Assembly (NCBI RefSeq): GCF_004310425.1
Contig: NZ_SIUB01000001.1
Coordinates: 620,001 to 684,000 of the forward strand
DNA from: Hansschlegelia quercus
GTDB taxonomy: Bacteria > Pseudomonadota > Alphaproteobacteria > Rhizobiales > Methylopilaceae
Direction: 5' to 3'
DNA: 64,000 nucleotides
The position numbers were made by a program, and so were the translations under genes. The notes under the pieces are model-generated. The model did no database searches and was not told where the DNA came from. It saw only the letters and a list, made by a program, of their open reading frames with translations. The number at the start of each line of letters is the position of its first letter. Position 1 is the first letter of the stretch. Shown here piece by piece: positions 11,352 through 19,854 of the stretch.

Positions 11352-12311
11352 CTAAAGCGGCGCGACGTCCGGCGTCGCCGTCTTGCGCGGCCTATCCCGC
11401 TTCAGCGCATAAAGCCCTGAAGCCACGATCAGCGCAGCGCCGACCAGGGCCAGCGAATCGGGGCGGTCGCCCCAGACGGCGTAGCCGAGGATCAGCGAGC
11501 CAAGAATCACGCTGTAGCGGAACGGCCCGACGACGCTCATGTCGCCCAGTCTGAAGGCCAGCACGATCGTCATGTTGCAGGCGACGACGAGGATTGCGGC
11601 AAAGGCGATGTAGCCGGCCTCGAGAGCCGTCGGCATGACCCAGGCCGCCGGATGCGTCGCGCCGAGGCCGGCGCCGAGCGCCGTGACCGTGAGCGTCGCG
11701 CCGAGCGTCACCACCATCGACGGCGCCTGGTCCGGGATGCGCCGCGTGACAAGGTCGCGCACCGCCATAATGAAGGCCGCGAGCAGCGCCAGCGCCGCAT
11801 AGAAGTTGACGCCCGAGGCGGAAGGCTTGGCGACCAGCAGCACGCCGACGAAGCCGACGCCGATCGCCGTCCACCGGCGCCAACCCACGCTCTGCCAGCC
11901 AAGCAGAACGGCGAGGCCGGTGATGAGCAGCGGGGTCGCCTGGATGATGCTGGTGAATTCGGCGAGCCCGAGCCCCGACAGCGCCGTGATGTAGATCAGG
12001 CAGCAGACGGCCTCGAGCGCCGAGCGCAGCACGACGAGCGGGTGCGTGACCAAGCCGAGCCTCTTCCGCTGTCCGAACGCAACCACGGCGAAGAGCGCCA
12101 GCACGATCGAGAGCGGTCCGCGCAGCGCCATGATCTCGTGAATCGGCACGCGGGCGGAAGCGAGCTTGATGACCGTGTCGTTGGCCACCTGGAAGCCCAT
12201 CCCCAGCACCATCGCGAGCACGCCGCGGGTGGTGGCGTCGAGCCCCTGCTGACGCGGAACAAGGTCGAGATCAGTGGCGGACATCGGATCGGCAGGCTTC
12301 TTGAAGGTCAT
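11352..12311 (-). CDS. DMT-superfamily (EamA) transporter
   Basis: 319 residues with ten predicted transmembrane segments arranged as two EamA repeats. The first repeat begins around GVLAMVLGMGFQVANDTVIKLAS and the second around NFYAALALLAAFIMAVRDLVTRR. Such proteins are inner-membrane exporters or permeases for small metabolites such as amino acids or cofactors; the substrate cannot be read from sequence. Either ATG 12311 or ATG 12284 (MSATDLDLVP) could be the start, since neither has a strong ribosome-binding site. It converges with galU and lies downstream of the outer-membrane barrel gene on the same strand, after about 90 bases containing a TTAA-rich stretch. Confidence 0.88.
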   Translation of the reverse strand: MTFKKPADPMSATDLDLVPRQQGLDATTRGVLAMVLGMGFQVANDTVIKLASARVPIHEIMALRGPLSIVLALFAVVAFGQRKRLGLVTHPLVVLRSALEAVCCLIYITALSGLGLAEFTSIIQATPLLITGLAVLLGWQSVGWRRWTAIGVGFVGVLLVAKPSASGVNFYAALALLAAFIMAVRDLVTRRIPDQAPSMVVTLGATLTVTALGAGLGATHPAAWVMPTALEAGYIAFAAILVVACNMTIVLAFRLGDMSVVGPFRYSVILGSLILGYAVWGDRPDSLALVGAALIVASGLYALKRDRPRKTATPDVAPL

Positions 12312-12401
12312 CGGCAGGTAGGCGCTTACCTAACCGAGACCGGTTAACAAGCGTTAGCTATTCACGGTCTTGACGCGCATGGCCGTCATGCAATCGGCGC
12401 G

Positions 12402-13859
12402 TCAGCGGCGGAGGCGAAGGCCGACTTCGACGATCGACGCCTTGTAGTCTTCCCCGGCTTCCGAGCTGTTCAGGCGCTCGTGCGAGACGCTGCTGATCAA
12501 CGACAACGAGCGGCTGAGGCGGTATTCGGTTTCGAGCGCCAAGGTCACGCCGTCGTCGATGCGGCCGATGCCGCGGTAGCGCGAGCGTTCGTAATCGGCC
12601 CGCGCGGTCACGATGAAGTTGCGGCGCAGGCGATGTTCGACCGCAAGCCCGAAGCTGCGAACGAGCACGCCGCCGGAGCCTGCAAGCGTCGTCTCCTGCA
12701 GGGCCGTTTTGGCGCTGCCGGTCACCGTCGTGAGCGCGCTCGGCGACCAGATCACCGCGCCGTCGATCAGCAGGCCGTCCGTGTCCTTGAGCTCCTTTTC
12801 GTTCGGGCGCTGGCGGCCATAGCCGACGGCGAGTTCGCCGGTGATGAGCCGGGCGGCCTCGAAGGTCGCGCCAACGCGCGCGGCGTACCCGTCGGAGCCT
12901 AGCCTGCGGCCGTCGTCGCCAGTCCTGAGGTCATAGTCACGCGTGTCGATCGCGACCTCGGCGAAGGGCTGGAGCATCGGCGACAGATCGTAGGCGCCGC
13001 GCAGCCTCAGTTCGTAGGCGTTGTAGATGCGGTCGCCATTGTCGCGGATCGTGCCGTCGCGCAGCTTCGAGTCGTTGAAGAGGTAGCGGTCGGCGAGGCC
13101 TTCGAGCTTGAAGCTCAGCCGGTTGAAGGTCTGGGATACGCCGAGCGTGCCGCCGAACGATTTCTGGATCTCATCGCCCTTGAGGCCGGTGGGGGTGTCC
13201 GGATCGCCGGGCCGTGACGTCGTGACGGAGGCGCGCGCCTCGCTCAGAAGCTGCGTGCGCTCGGTGACGTCGAGCCGGCCGTCCACGACAGCCGAGCCCT
13301 GCGGCTCGTAGCCGGTCCGCTCACTGTCGGTGAAGCGACGCATCTGGCCGTCGACCCGGACCGCCACCTCGTGGCGCTCCCAATCGGAAACGGCGTCGAG
13401 CCCGCCGCGTAGGCGGTAGAACGCCGATCCCTTGCCGCCCTTATCAAGCCGGTCGGGATTGCTGTCGTAGCCCCCTCCCGCCTCAATCGTGGGCCTGAGA
13501 ACGAAGGCGCCGGCGCGGACGCCGAGCGGAGCGTAAGGATCATCGGCGGGGAAGCCCGGCAGCCGCGGCAGACGCCGCCTCAGAGAGCCGGAGCGCGCCG
13601 ATAGCGGATCGCTGGCCAGCGGCCGGAGGGCTCCGTCAGTTGCGAAATCGCCCGCCCGGTCGACGCCGTAATCGCCGCCCGCGAGCGGCGCCTGCTCCTG
13701 CTGATCGACGCCGTAGTCGCCGCCGGCCAGGTTGCGGCCATCCAGCCGGCGCAGCGGCTCCTCGGCCGCCTCCGGCGCGGCCGTCTGGCCGAAGGCCGCA
13801 CCGGCGCTGATCGTGGCCGCAGTGACGAGCGAGCATGTGAGGGCGCGGCGGCGGGACAT
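12402..13859 (-). CDS. Outer-membrane beta-barrel protein (putative)
   Basis: 485 residues. A signal peptide (MSRRRALTCSLVTAATISAGAAFGQTAAP) is followed by a region with two copies of LAGGDYGVD about 16 residues apart (near residues 45-70). From about residue 120 the sequence alternates amphipathic strands with short turns (for example FKLEGLADRYLF, VAIDTRDYDLRTG, NFIVTARADYERSRY), and ends EVGLRLRR, a beta-barrel-like terminus. This matches the alphaproteobacterial outer-membrane beta-barrel families (BBP2-like). The role is unknown. It is divergent from kdsD; the 180-base gap contains two direct copies of ATGGTTAA but no clear promoter. Confidence 0.75.
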   Translation of the reverse strand: MSRRRALTCSLVTAATISAGAAFGQTAAPEAAEEPLRRLDGRNLAGGDYGVDQQEQAPLAGGDYGVDRAGDFATDGALRPLASDPLSARSGSLRRRLPRLPGFPADDPYAPLGVRAGAFVLRPTIEAGGGYDSNPDRLDKGGKGSAFYRLRGGLDAVSDWERHEVAVRVDGQMRRFTDSERTGYEPQGSAVVDGRLDVTERTQLLSEARASVTTSRPGDPDTPTGLKGDEIQKSFGGTLGVSQTFNRLSFKLEGLADRYLFNDSKLRDGTIRDNGDRIYNAYELRLRGAYDLSPMLQPFAEVAIDTRDYDLRTGDDGRRLGSDGYAARVGATFEAARLITGELAVGYGRQRPNEKELKDTDGLLIDGAVIWSPSALTTVTGSAKTALQETTLAGSGGVLVRSFGLAVEHRLRRNFIVTARADYERSRYRGIGRIDDGVTLALETEYRLSRSLSLISSVSHERLNSSEAGEDYKASIVEVGLRLRR

Positions 13860-14042
13860 GGCTTCCTGTGGCCGCAGGCGAGCGCTTCTCGCGCCTTCGC
13901 GGTATGGTTAACGACGATGAAACGGGGATGGTTAAGAAAGCCTTGACCCTGCGCGACGCGCGCGCATGCGCCTCGGCCGCGAAAGTGCTAAAGTGCGCCC
14001 GCGTGCGATCTCTGCGCAGGCGCTTTTGGAGAAGTCAGGTCG

Positions 14043-15071
14043 TTGGTCAGTTTACTCCGCTCGTCGCTCCCGTCGGAGCCCCTCGACGTCGTCTCCGCAG
14101 GCGCAGCAGCCGCGGCCGTAGCGTCCGCCAGCCGAACCATGGAGATCGAGACCGCCGCGCTCGAAGCCCTGCGCGCGGCTCTCGATGACGAGCTCGGCGC
14201 GGCCTTCGCCAAGGCCGTCGCGCGGCTCGCCAACGCCACCGGGCGCATCATCGTCAGCGGCATGGGCAAGAGCGGCCATGTCGGCCGCAAGATCGCCGCG
14301 ACCTTCGCGTCGACCGGAACGCCGTCCTTCTTCGTGCATCCCGCCGAGGCCAGCCACGGCGACCTCGGGATGATCACGCCCGACGACGTGGTGCTGGCGC
14401 TCTCCTGGTCGGGCGAGACGGCTGAGCTTCGCGACCTCCTGAACTATTCCCGCCGCTTTCGCGTGGCGGTCGTCGCGGTCACCTCAAACGCGGCGAGCGC
14501 GCTCGGCCAGTCGGCCGACATCGTGCTCCTGCTGCCGAAGGCGGCCGAGGCCTGCCCTCACGGGCTCGCGCCGACCTCTTCGACCACGATGCAGCTCGCG
14601 ATCGGCGACGCGCTCGCGGTCGCCCTGCTCGAAAGCCGAAAGTTCACGCCCGGCGACTTCCAGCGGTTCCATCCCGGCGGCAAGCTCGGCGCGGTGCTCA
14701 CCTTCGTGCGCGACGCCATGCATGTCGGCGACATGGTTCCTCTTGCGCCGCTCGGCACGCCGATGTCGGAGGCGCTGATCGAGATGTCGCGCAAGAGCTT
14801 CGGCTGCGTCGGCGTGGTGGATGGCGATGGCGCATTGGTCGGCATCGTGACGGACGGCGACCTCCGCCGCCACATGGGCCCGAACCTCACGACCATGCCC
14901 GTCGAGGCGGTCATGACGAAGAGCCCGAAGGTCATCTCCCCCGACGATCTCGCCGCGAGCGCGCTCAGCGAGCTTCAGGGGCGCGCCATCACGGCGCTGT
15001 TCGTGGTCGAGGACGCCAAGCCCGTCGGCCTGGTGCACATCCACCAGCTGCTGAAGCTCGGCTTGGCCTGA
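14043..15071 (+). CDS. kdsD: Arabinose-5-phosphate isomerase, KpsF/GutQ family
   Basis: 342 residues from TTG 14043, which has GGAGAAG about ten bases upstream; ATG 14139 (MEIETAALEAL) is an in-frame alternative giving about 310 residues, nearer the usual family start. The SIS domain contains ISGMGKSGHVGRKIAATFASTG and HPAEASHGDLGM, and the ALSWSGETAEL phosphosugar loop. Two CBS domains occupy about residues 220-340 (IVTDGDLRRHM; LVHIHQLLKLG). The enzyme interconverts D-ribulose-5-phosphate and D-arabinose-5-phosphate, the first step to Kdo for lipopolysaccharide. CBS domains usually provide regulatory ligand binding. It precedes the MotA/MotB-like pair on the same strand. Confidence 0.93.
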   Translation: MVSLLRSSLPSEPLDVVSAGAAAAAVASASRTMEIETAALEALRAALDDELGAAFAKAVARLANATGRIIVSGMGKSGHVGRKIAATFASTGTPSFFVHPAEASHGDLGMITPDDVVLALSWSGETAELRDLLNYSRRFRVAVVAVTSNAASALGQSADIVLLLPKAAEACPHGLAPTSSTTMQLAIGDALAVALLESRKFTPGDFQRFHPGGKLGAVLTFVRDAMHVGDMVPLAPLGTPMSEALIEMSRKSFGCVGVVDGDGALVGIVTDGDLRRHMGPNLTTMPVEAVMTKSPKVISPDDLAASALSELQGRAITALFVVEDAKPVGLVHIHQLLKLGLA

Positions 15072-15195
15072 ACGGCGCTCTCTCCGTCTCGGCGGAAAGA
15101 ACCCGGTAGAGCCGTCCTTCACGTCGCCTTAACCGCAAATCTTCACCATCCGAACCGTCGAAAGGCGCACGCCTCATTGCGCCCGGGGAACGGAC

Positions 15196-15963
15196 ATGGA
15201 TTTCGCGACCATCATCGGCTTCGTCGGCGGCATCGGCGTCCTAAGCTTCCTCATCCATGAGGGCGGCGGACTGGAGCGCTATTACTCCGAGCACGCCGTG
15301 ATCGTGATCTTCGGCGGCTCGATCACCGCGACGCTCATCCGCTTCGAGCTCGGCGCATTTCTGTCCGCGTTTCCGACGGCCTTGAAGACCGTCTTCATGG
15401 GCCATCACAGCAATCCGCGCGAGCTGATCGCCGAGATCGCCGAGATGGCGCAGATCGTGCGCAAGTCGGGGCCTGTCGGCCTCGACAAGGCTGATCCGAA
15501 AGACAAGTTCCTGGCCAAGGGCGTGCGCTACCTCGCCGACGGTTTCGACGAGAATTTCATCCGCGAGACGCTCGAGAAGGAGCGCGACCTCAACCTTCAT
15601 CGCGTCGAGATGGCCGGCAAGGTGTTCCGCGGCATCGGCGACTGCGCGCCGGCCTTCGGCATGATCGGCACGCTGATCGGCATGGTGCAGATGTTCGCCG
15701 AGATGTCGGATCCGTCGAAGCTCGGCGTGTTCATGGCCATCGCGCTGCTCGCGACGCTCTATGGCGCGGTCGTCGGCAACTTCTTCTTCCTGCCGATCGC
15801 AGACAAGCTCGCCATCAAGTTCGCTCATGACGAACTGAACCAGACGCTGGTCATCGACGGCGTGCTGAGCCTCAGGCAGGGCAAGAGCCCCGCGGTCGTC
15901 AAGGAGATGCTGCTCGCCTACCTGCCGGAGAAGCACAGAGAAGCGCTGGCCGAGGCCGCCTGA
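15196..15963 (+). CDS. MotA/PomA-like stator channel protein
   Basis: 255 residues with four transmembrane segments: ATIIGFVGGIGVLSFLI, AVIVIFGGSITATLI, PAFGMIGTLIGMVQMF and VFMAIALLATLYGAVVGNFFF. The cytoplasmic loop between helices 2 and 3 carries the MotA-type charged stretch (EIAEMAQIVRKSGPVGLDKA and the ETLEKERDL region). MotA-family proteins form the ion channel of rotary or energising complexes with a MotB-type partner, whose gene follows with a one-base TGATG overlap. No flagellar genes surround it. The assignment to MotA/PomA rather than TolQ/ExbB rests on length and helix layout. Confidence 0.88.
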   Translation: MDFATIIGFVGGIGVLSFLIHEGGGLERYYSEHAVIVIFGGSITATLIRFELGAFLSAFPTALKTVFMGHHSNPRELIAEIAEMAQIVRKSGPVGLDKADPKDKFLAKGVRYLADGFDENFIRETLEKERDLNLHRVEMAGKVFRGIGDCAPAFGMIGTLIGMVQMFAEMSDPSKLGVFMAIALLATLYGAVVGNFFFLPIADKLAIKFAHDELNQTLVIDGVLSLRQGKSPAVVKEMLLAYLPEKHREALAEAA

Positions 15964-16778
15964 TGGCGCGGAAGAAGAAGCACGGCGACCATGGGGGCGG
16001 CCATGGCTGGTTCGTCACCTTCGCCGACCTGATGGGCCTGCTGATGGCCTTCTTCGTCGTCCTCGTCGCCTTCTCGACGCAGGACAAGAAGAAGATGGCG
16101 ATCGTCGCAGGTTCGATGCGCGAGGCGTTCGGCACCCAGAAAGAGATCATCGCCGACGGCATGATCGACATCGGCGGCCTGCCGTCGCGGACCGAGCTTC
16201 TCAACAACAGCGCGCGCACGCCCGAGGAGACCTCGAACGTCGCAGGCCCGCTGTCGACCAATCGCGCAGACACCGCGATAGCGGCGCGTGGATACGCCCG
16301 CGCGGCGGCGACGCTGCGTCAGGCCCTGCGCTCCATGCCGGAGATATCGGAGGCGTCGAACCAGATCATGGTGGAGGATTCCTCCGAAGGCGTCGCGATC
16401 TCGCTGGTCGACCAGGATGGCCGCTCGATGTTCCTTGCAGGCTCCGCGACGCCCTCGCAGCGCATCGTCGACGCGCTGACGGCGGTCGCCCCGACGCTGC
16501 GCACCCTGAGCTACCCGATCTCGATCACCGGCCACACCGCGGCCGGCGTCTCGGAGGCCGGCGAAACGGATTCCTGGCGGCTGTCCGCCGCGCGCGCGAG
16601 CGCCGTGCGCGGCCTGCTCGCCTCCAGCGGCGTGCCGGAAGACCGCTTCGCCTCGGTTCAGGGGAAGGCCGCGACCGACCCGATGTTCCCCGACGCGCCA
16701 CAGATTGCGGCCAACCGCCGGGTCACGATCTCGTTGACCGCCGCTCCCGGCGCGATCCCGATGGACCTTCGCCCCTGA
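15963..16778 (+). CDS. MotB/OmpA-domain stator partner protein
   Basis: 271 residues, translationally coupled to the MotA-like gene (TGATG). A basic, His-rich N-terminus (MARKKKHGDHGGGHGW) precedes one transmembrane helix, FVTFADLMGLLMAFFVVLVAFST, whose Asp22 is the expected ion-binding residue of MotB proteins. A linker to about residue 140 is followed by an OmpA_C-like peptidoglycan-binding domain with ITGHTAAG, LSAARASAVRGLL and NRRVTISL. It would anchor the stator to the cell wall. The pair may power flagellar rotation from outside the flagellar cluster or energise another envelope machine; sequence alone does not decide. Confidence 0.88.
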   Translation: MARKKKHGDHGGGHGWFVTFADLMGLLMAFFVVLVAFSTQDKKKMAIVAGSMREAFGTQKEIIADGMIDIGGLPSRTELLNNSARTPEETSNVAGPLSTNRADTAIAARGYARAAATLRQALRSMPEISEASNQIMVEDSSEGVAISLVDQDGRSMFLAGSATPSQRIVDALTAVAPTLRTLSYPISITGHTAAGVSEAGETDSWRLSAARASAVRGLLASSGVPEDRFASVQGKAATDPMFPDAPQIAANRRVTISLTAAPGAIPMDLRP

Positions 16779-16795
16779 ACGGCTAGATTGCCGGC

Positions 16796-18232
16796 GTGAT
16801 CGCAATCCGGAATCGCAGGGCGCTGCTCGCAGGCGCCAGTTCAGCCGCCGCGCTCCTCGCTTTGCTGCTGCTCCTGCCCCCGCCGGGCGGCCACGTCGAA
16901 GGGCGGACGCTGTCGCTCGGCTGGACGCTGCCGCTCGTCGGCCTGCTCGGCTCCATTGCGATCCTGCCGCTCGCGGGTCCGCATTTCTGGCATCACCACC
17001 ACGGCAAGGTCGCGGCCTTCTGGGCGCTCGTATTGCTCGTGCCGTTCGCCATCGTCGAGGGGCCGGCCGAGGTCGCCGGCGAAGTCGTGCACGCCGCGGC
17101 GTTAGAATACGTGCCGTTCGTGATCCTGCTGTTCTCGCTGTTCACCGTGTCCGGCGGGCTGCTTGTCCGCGGAGCGCTGAAGGGAAGCCCTGAGGTCAAC
17201 GTCGCTCTGCTCGCGATCGGCGCGCTGCTGGCGAGCGTCATCGGCACGACAGGCGCCTCGATGGTGCTCATCCGCCCGCTGATCCGCGCGAATGTCGACC
17301 GCCGGCGCAACGTCCATATCGTGGTGTTCTTCATCTTCATCGTCTCGAACGTCGGAGGCTCGCTGACGCCGCTCGGCGATCCTCCTCTGTTCCTCGGCTT
17401 CCTTCAGGGCGTTACGTTCTTCTGGACGACCACCCATCTCTGGCGTGAGACCGCCCTCGTCCTCGGCCTGCTGCTCGGGATCTTCTATCTACTCGACCGC
17501 TGGTTCTACTCTCGCGAGGAGCGGCCGCGGATGATCGATCCAACGCCGGCCGCGCCGCTCGGGTTGGAAGGACTGCAGAATCTTCCGCTGCTCGCAGGCG
17601 TCGTCGGGGCGATCCTGATGAGCGGGATCTGGGATCCCGGCATAAATGTGGATCTCTACGGCGCGCATGTGCCACTGCAGGCGGTCCTGCGCGACGTCAT
17701 CCTGGTCGTGCTGGCGCTGATCTCGCTGAAGATCACGCCGTGGCCGCTGCGCGAGCGCAACGGCTTCGACTGGGAGCCGATCCGAGAAGTCGCCAAGCTC
17801 TTCGCGGCGATCTTCGTAACGCTCATTCCGGCCCTGCTGATCCTGAAGGCCGGACCCGACGGCCCCGCGGCGCCCCTGATCGCGCTCGTCTCCAACCACG
17901 CCGGCGCTCCGGCCCCCGCCGCGTATTTCTGGGCGACGGGCCTGCTGTCGGCCGTGCTCGACAACGCGCCGACCTATCTCGTCTTCTTCAATCTCGCTGG
18001 CGGAGACGCGGGCCTGCTGATGAGCGAGCGTGCCGACACGCTGGCGGCGATCTCCGCCGGCGCGGTATTCATGGGCGCGCTCACCTATATAGGCAACGCG
18101 CCCAACTTCATGGTGCTGGCGATCGCCCGCAACCGCGGCCTCGCGATGCCGAGCTTCTTCGGCTACATGGCCTGGTCCTGCGGAATCCTGCTGCCCTGCT
18201 TCGCGCTGGTGACGTGGCTGTTCTTCGTCTAG
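16796..18232 (+). CDS. NhaD/CitMHS-type sodium:proton antiporter or ion transporter
   Basis: 478 residues from GTG 16796, 18 bases after the MotB-like stop. About a dozen hydrophobic segments are visible. NVGGSLTPLGDPPLFLGFLQG, preceded by IGTTGASMVLIRPLI, is characteristic of the ion transporter superfamily members annotated as NhaD or UIT-type antiporters. The second repeat contains LSAVLDNAPTYLVFFNLAGG and GALTYIGNAPNFMV. These are inner-membrane secondary transporters exchanging Na+ or organic anions for protons. Its closeness to the stator pair on the same strand is notable if those stators use Na+, but no functional link is shown. Confidence 0.85.
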   Translation: MIAIRNRRALLAGASSAAALLALLLLLPPPGGHVEGRTLSLGWTLPLVGLLGSIAILPLAGPHFWHHHHGKVAAFWALVLLVPFAIVEGPAEVAGEVVHAAALEYVPFVILLFSLFTVSGGLLVRGALKGSPEVNVALLAIGALLASVIGTTGASMVLIRPLIRANVDRRRNVHIVVFFIFIVSNVGGSLTPLGDPPLFLGFLQGVTFFWTTTHLWRETALVLGLLLGIFYLLDRWFYSREERPRMIDPTPAAPLGLEGLQNLPLLAGVVGAILMSGIWDPGINVDLYGAHVPLQAVLRDVILVVLALISLKITPWPLRERNGFDWEPIREVAKLFAAIFVTLIPALLILKAGPDGPAAPLIALVSNHAGAPAPAAYFWATGLLSAVLDNAPTYLVFFNLAGGDAGLLMSERADTLAAISAGAVFMGALTYIGNAPNFMVLAIARNRGLAMPSFFGYMAWSCGILLPCFALVTWLFFV

Positions 18233-18245
18233 CGCCGAGGGCGCT
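18231..18245. terminator. Short hairpin between convergent genes
   Basis: AGCGCC, loop GAG, GGCGCT gives a perfect six-base stem followed by TTATTC. It sits exactly between the ends of the convergent antiporter and PEPCK-like genes and could terminate either transcript. The stem is short and the T-run weak, so the call is tentative. Confidence 0.3.
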
Positions 18246-19681
18246 TATTCCGCGGCCTCTCTGAACGGCGCTTCGTCGTCCTCGGCCGCGTCCTGCGCGG
18301 AGAGGCCGAGGCGCTCGGCCGCGGTTTCGAACTCGGCCTTCAGCTCGCGCGCCGCCGCCAGGAAAGCGCGCTTGTCGCCCCACGCTTTACGCGGCTGGAA
18401 CAGCAGCGGGTCGACGTCCGGAACGTCAACCGGAACCTCGAAGCCGAACATCTTGCTGGCGCGGCGCTCCAGACCGTCGAGCGCGCCGGAGCGGGCCGCG
18501 GCGACCAGCGCACGCGTCGCCTCCAGCGGCACACGGGTCTCGTCCGAAGCGGGGCCGACCCAGCCGGTGTTCACGAGCCAACAGCGGACGTCCTGCTCCG
18601 CGATCAGGCGGCCGAGCGTCTCGCCATAGGCGTCGAGATCCTCGGCAGCGCCGAAACCCGGATCGAACGTCGCCTGCGGGCCCTCCGACGAGACTTCCGG
18701 CCCGTAGCCTAGGAGCATGAAGCGGACCGCGCCTTCGACGTCGAGCCGCGCGATCGGCGGCAACACGCCGAACGCGTCGCGGGCGAGGATGAAGAGATCG
18801 GACGGTCGCAGCGCGCCGGAGGCGAGCGGCGTCGCAAGCGTTCCCTCGCTCTGCGGCTCGCGAGTGTCCGGATCGAGCGACGCATTCTCCACGACCGAGC
18901 CGAAACCCCATTGCGGAGTGATCCCGGCCTGCGCTGCGGGTTTGTCGACGCCGGAAAGCCCCTGCATCGACCAGCCGACGACGCCTTCGGTCAGCCCGTC
19001 TGGACCGACTAGGCTCGACTTGCCGGAGCCCTCGGCGCCCACAATCAGCGCGACTGCCGCGCCGTCGGTGACCGCGGCGTTGAGCCGAATCTCGTCTCCC
19101 GAAGGCGCCTCGACGCCGACGACGGCGTCCGCGATCGCTTTGACCAGCGCTGACGCCGACGCGCCGCCGCCAGACAGAACGATTCCGCGTTCGGCATCGA
19201 TCGCGACGAATGGGCCGCTGACTCCATGGCTCGCGGCGTCTGGACGGAACGAGGGAAGATCGAGCACCGTCAGCGCCGGGATGAACTGCTCGAGTTGAGC
19301 GCGATCCGAACGCTCGAACGACGACGCGGCGAACAGGGCGCGCCAGGCGTGCTCGGCGAAGACGCGCAAGGGCGTGCGCCGGTCGCCGGCGTGGAGGTCC
19401 TGCGCGAACAGCTCGCGGCCGGCGGCATGATCCGCCATGTCGGCGCGGAGCGCATCGAAACCGTCACTGCTGAGGCCGTCTTCGGCGACCCGCAGGATCG
19501 TCGCAGGGATGGTGACGCTCTCTCCGACCAGCGCGCCGGCGGCGCTCAGCTGCGCCTCTCCGCGCCGCACCGCGCGCTCGATCAGCGCGGGCGCGCCGAA
19601 GTTCCAGCTGACGCCCGACAACCGCTCCAGCCCGAAAGCCTCGACGCCATGCGCCGCGTTCCAAATCCCGGTCTGCCGCAC
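18245..19681 (-). CDS. PEPCK (ATP-type)-like protein lacking most catalytic residues
   Basis: 478 residues from GTG 19681, chosen because GGGAGG lies nine bases upstream and because RQTGIWNAAHG matches the usual PckA N-terminus. The PckA framework is clear: LVNTGWVG (residues 369-376), RDAFGVLPPIARL (301-313), VENASLD and EATRALV. Yet the OAA-binding HTGRSPKDKF segment is replaced (GESVTIPATIL, 53-63), the MHCSAN His by RLNAAV (199-204), the metal-binding GDDEHGW by TEGVVGWS (231-238), and NFEGGCYAK is gone. The P-loop survives in altered form (GAEGSGKSS, Lys221). It occupies the position of pckA beside chvI-chvG-hprK in rhizobia. PEP carboxykinase activity is unlikely; a binding or regulatory role is inference. 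The frame is intact, so it is not a simple pseudogene. Confidence 0.85.
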   Translation of the reverse strand: MRQTGIWNAAHGVEAFGLERLSGVSWNFGAPALIERAVRRGEAQLSAAGALVGESVTIPATILRVAEDGLSSDGFDALRADMADHAAGRELFAQDLHAGDRRTPLRVFAEHAWRALFAASSFERSDRAQLEQFIPALTVLDLPSFRPDAASHGVSGPFVAIDAERGIVLSGGGASASALVKAIADAVVGVEAPSGDEIRLNAAVTDGAAVALIVGAEGSGKSSLVGPDGLTEGVVGWSMQGLSGVDKPAAQAGITPQWGFGSVVENASLDPDTREPQSEGTLATPLASGALRPSDLFILARDAFGVLPPIARLDVEGAVRFMLLGYGPEVSSEGPQATFDPGFGAAEDLDAYGETLGRLIAEQDVRCWLVNTGWVGPASDETRVPLEATRALVAAARSGALDGLERRASKMFGFEVPVDVPDVDPLLFQPRKAWGDKRAFLAAARELKAEFETAAERLGLSAQDAAEDDEAPFREAAE

Positions 19682-19854
19682 GATGGCGATCCTCCCGCTT
19701 TGTGTCGCGTCCGGTTCGTCCCGCCGGAGCGGGCATGACGGTTTGAAGACCAATCAGCCAAAAACGACCGTAACGTGACGCGCGCCGAACGCCGCTTCCG
19801 CGAACCCGTACGGGAAGAATCGTCGGGATAAGCTGTGGAGAAGTGGCGTCGCGT

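Noticed and set aside
12335-12360. TTAA-N6-TTAG as a CtrA binding site
   Set aside because: The spacing is six rather than seven and the second half is imperfect. The TTAA words near 13906 and 13930 are also not properly spaced.
18245-19681. Pseudogene call for the PEPCK-like gene
   Set aside because: The frame is uninterrupted, length is close to the family, there is a good ribosome-binding site at GTG 19681 and the C-terminal framework is strongly conserved, so an altered function fits better than decay.
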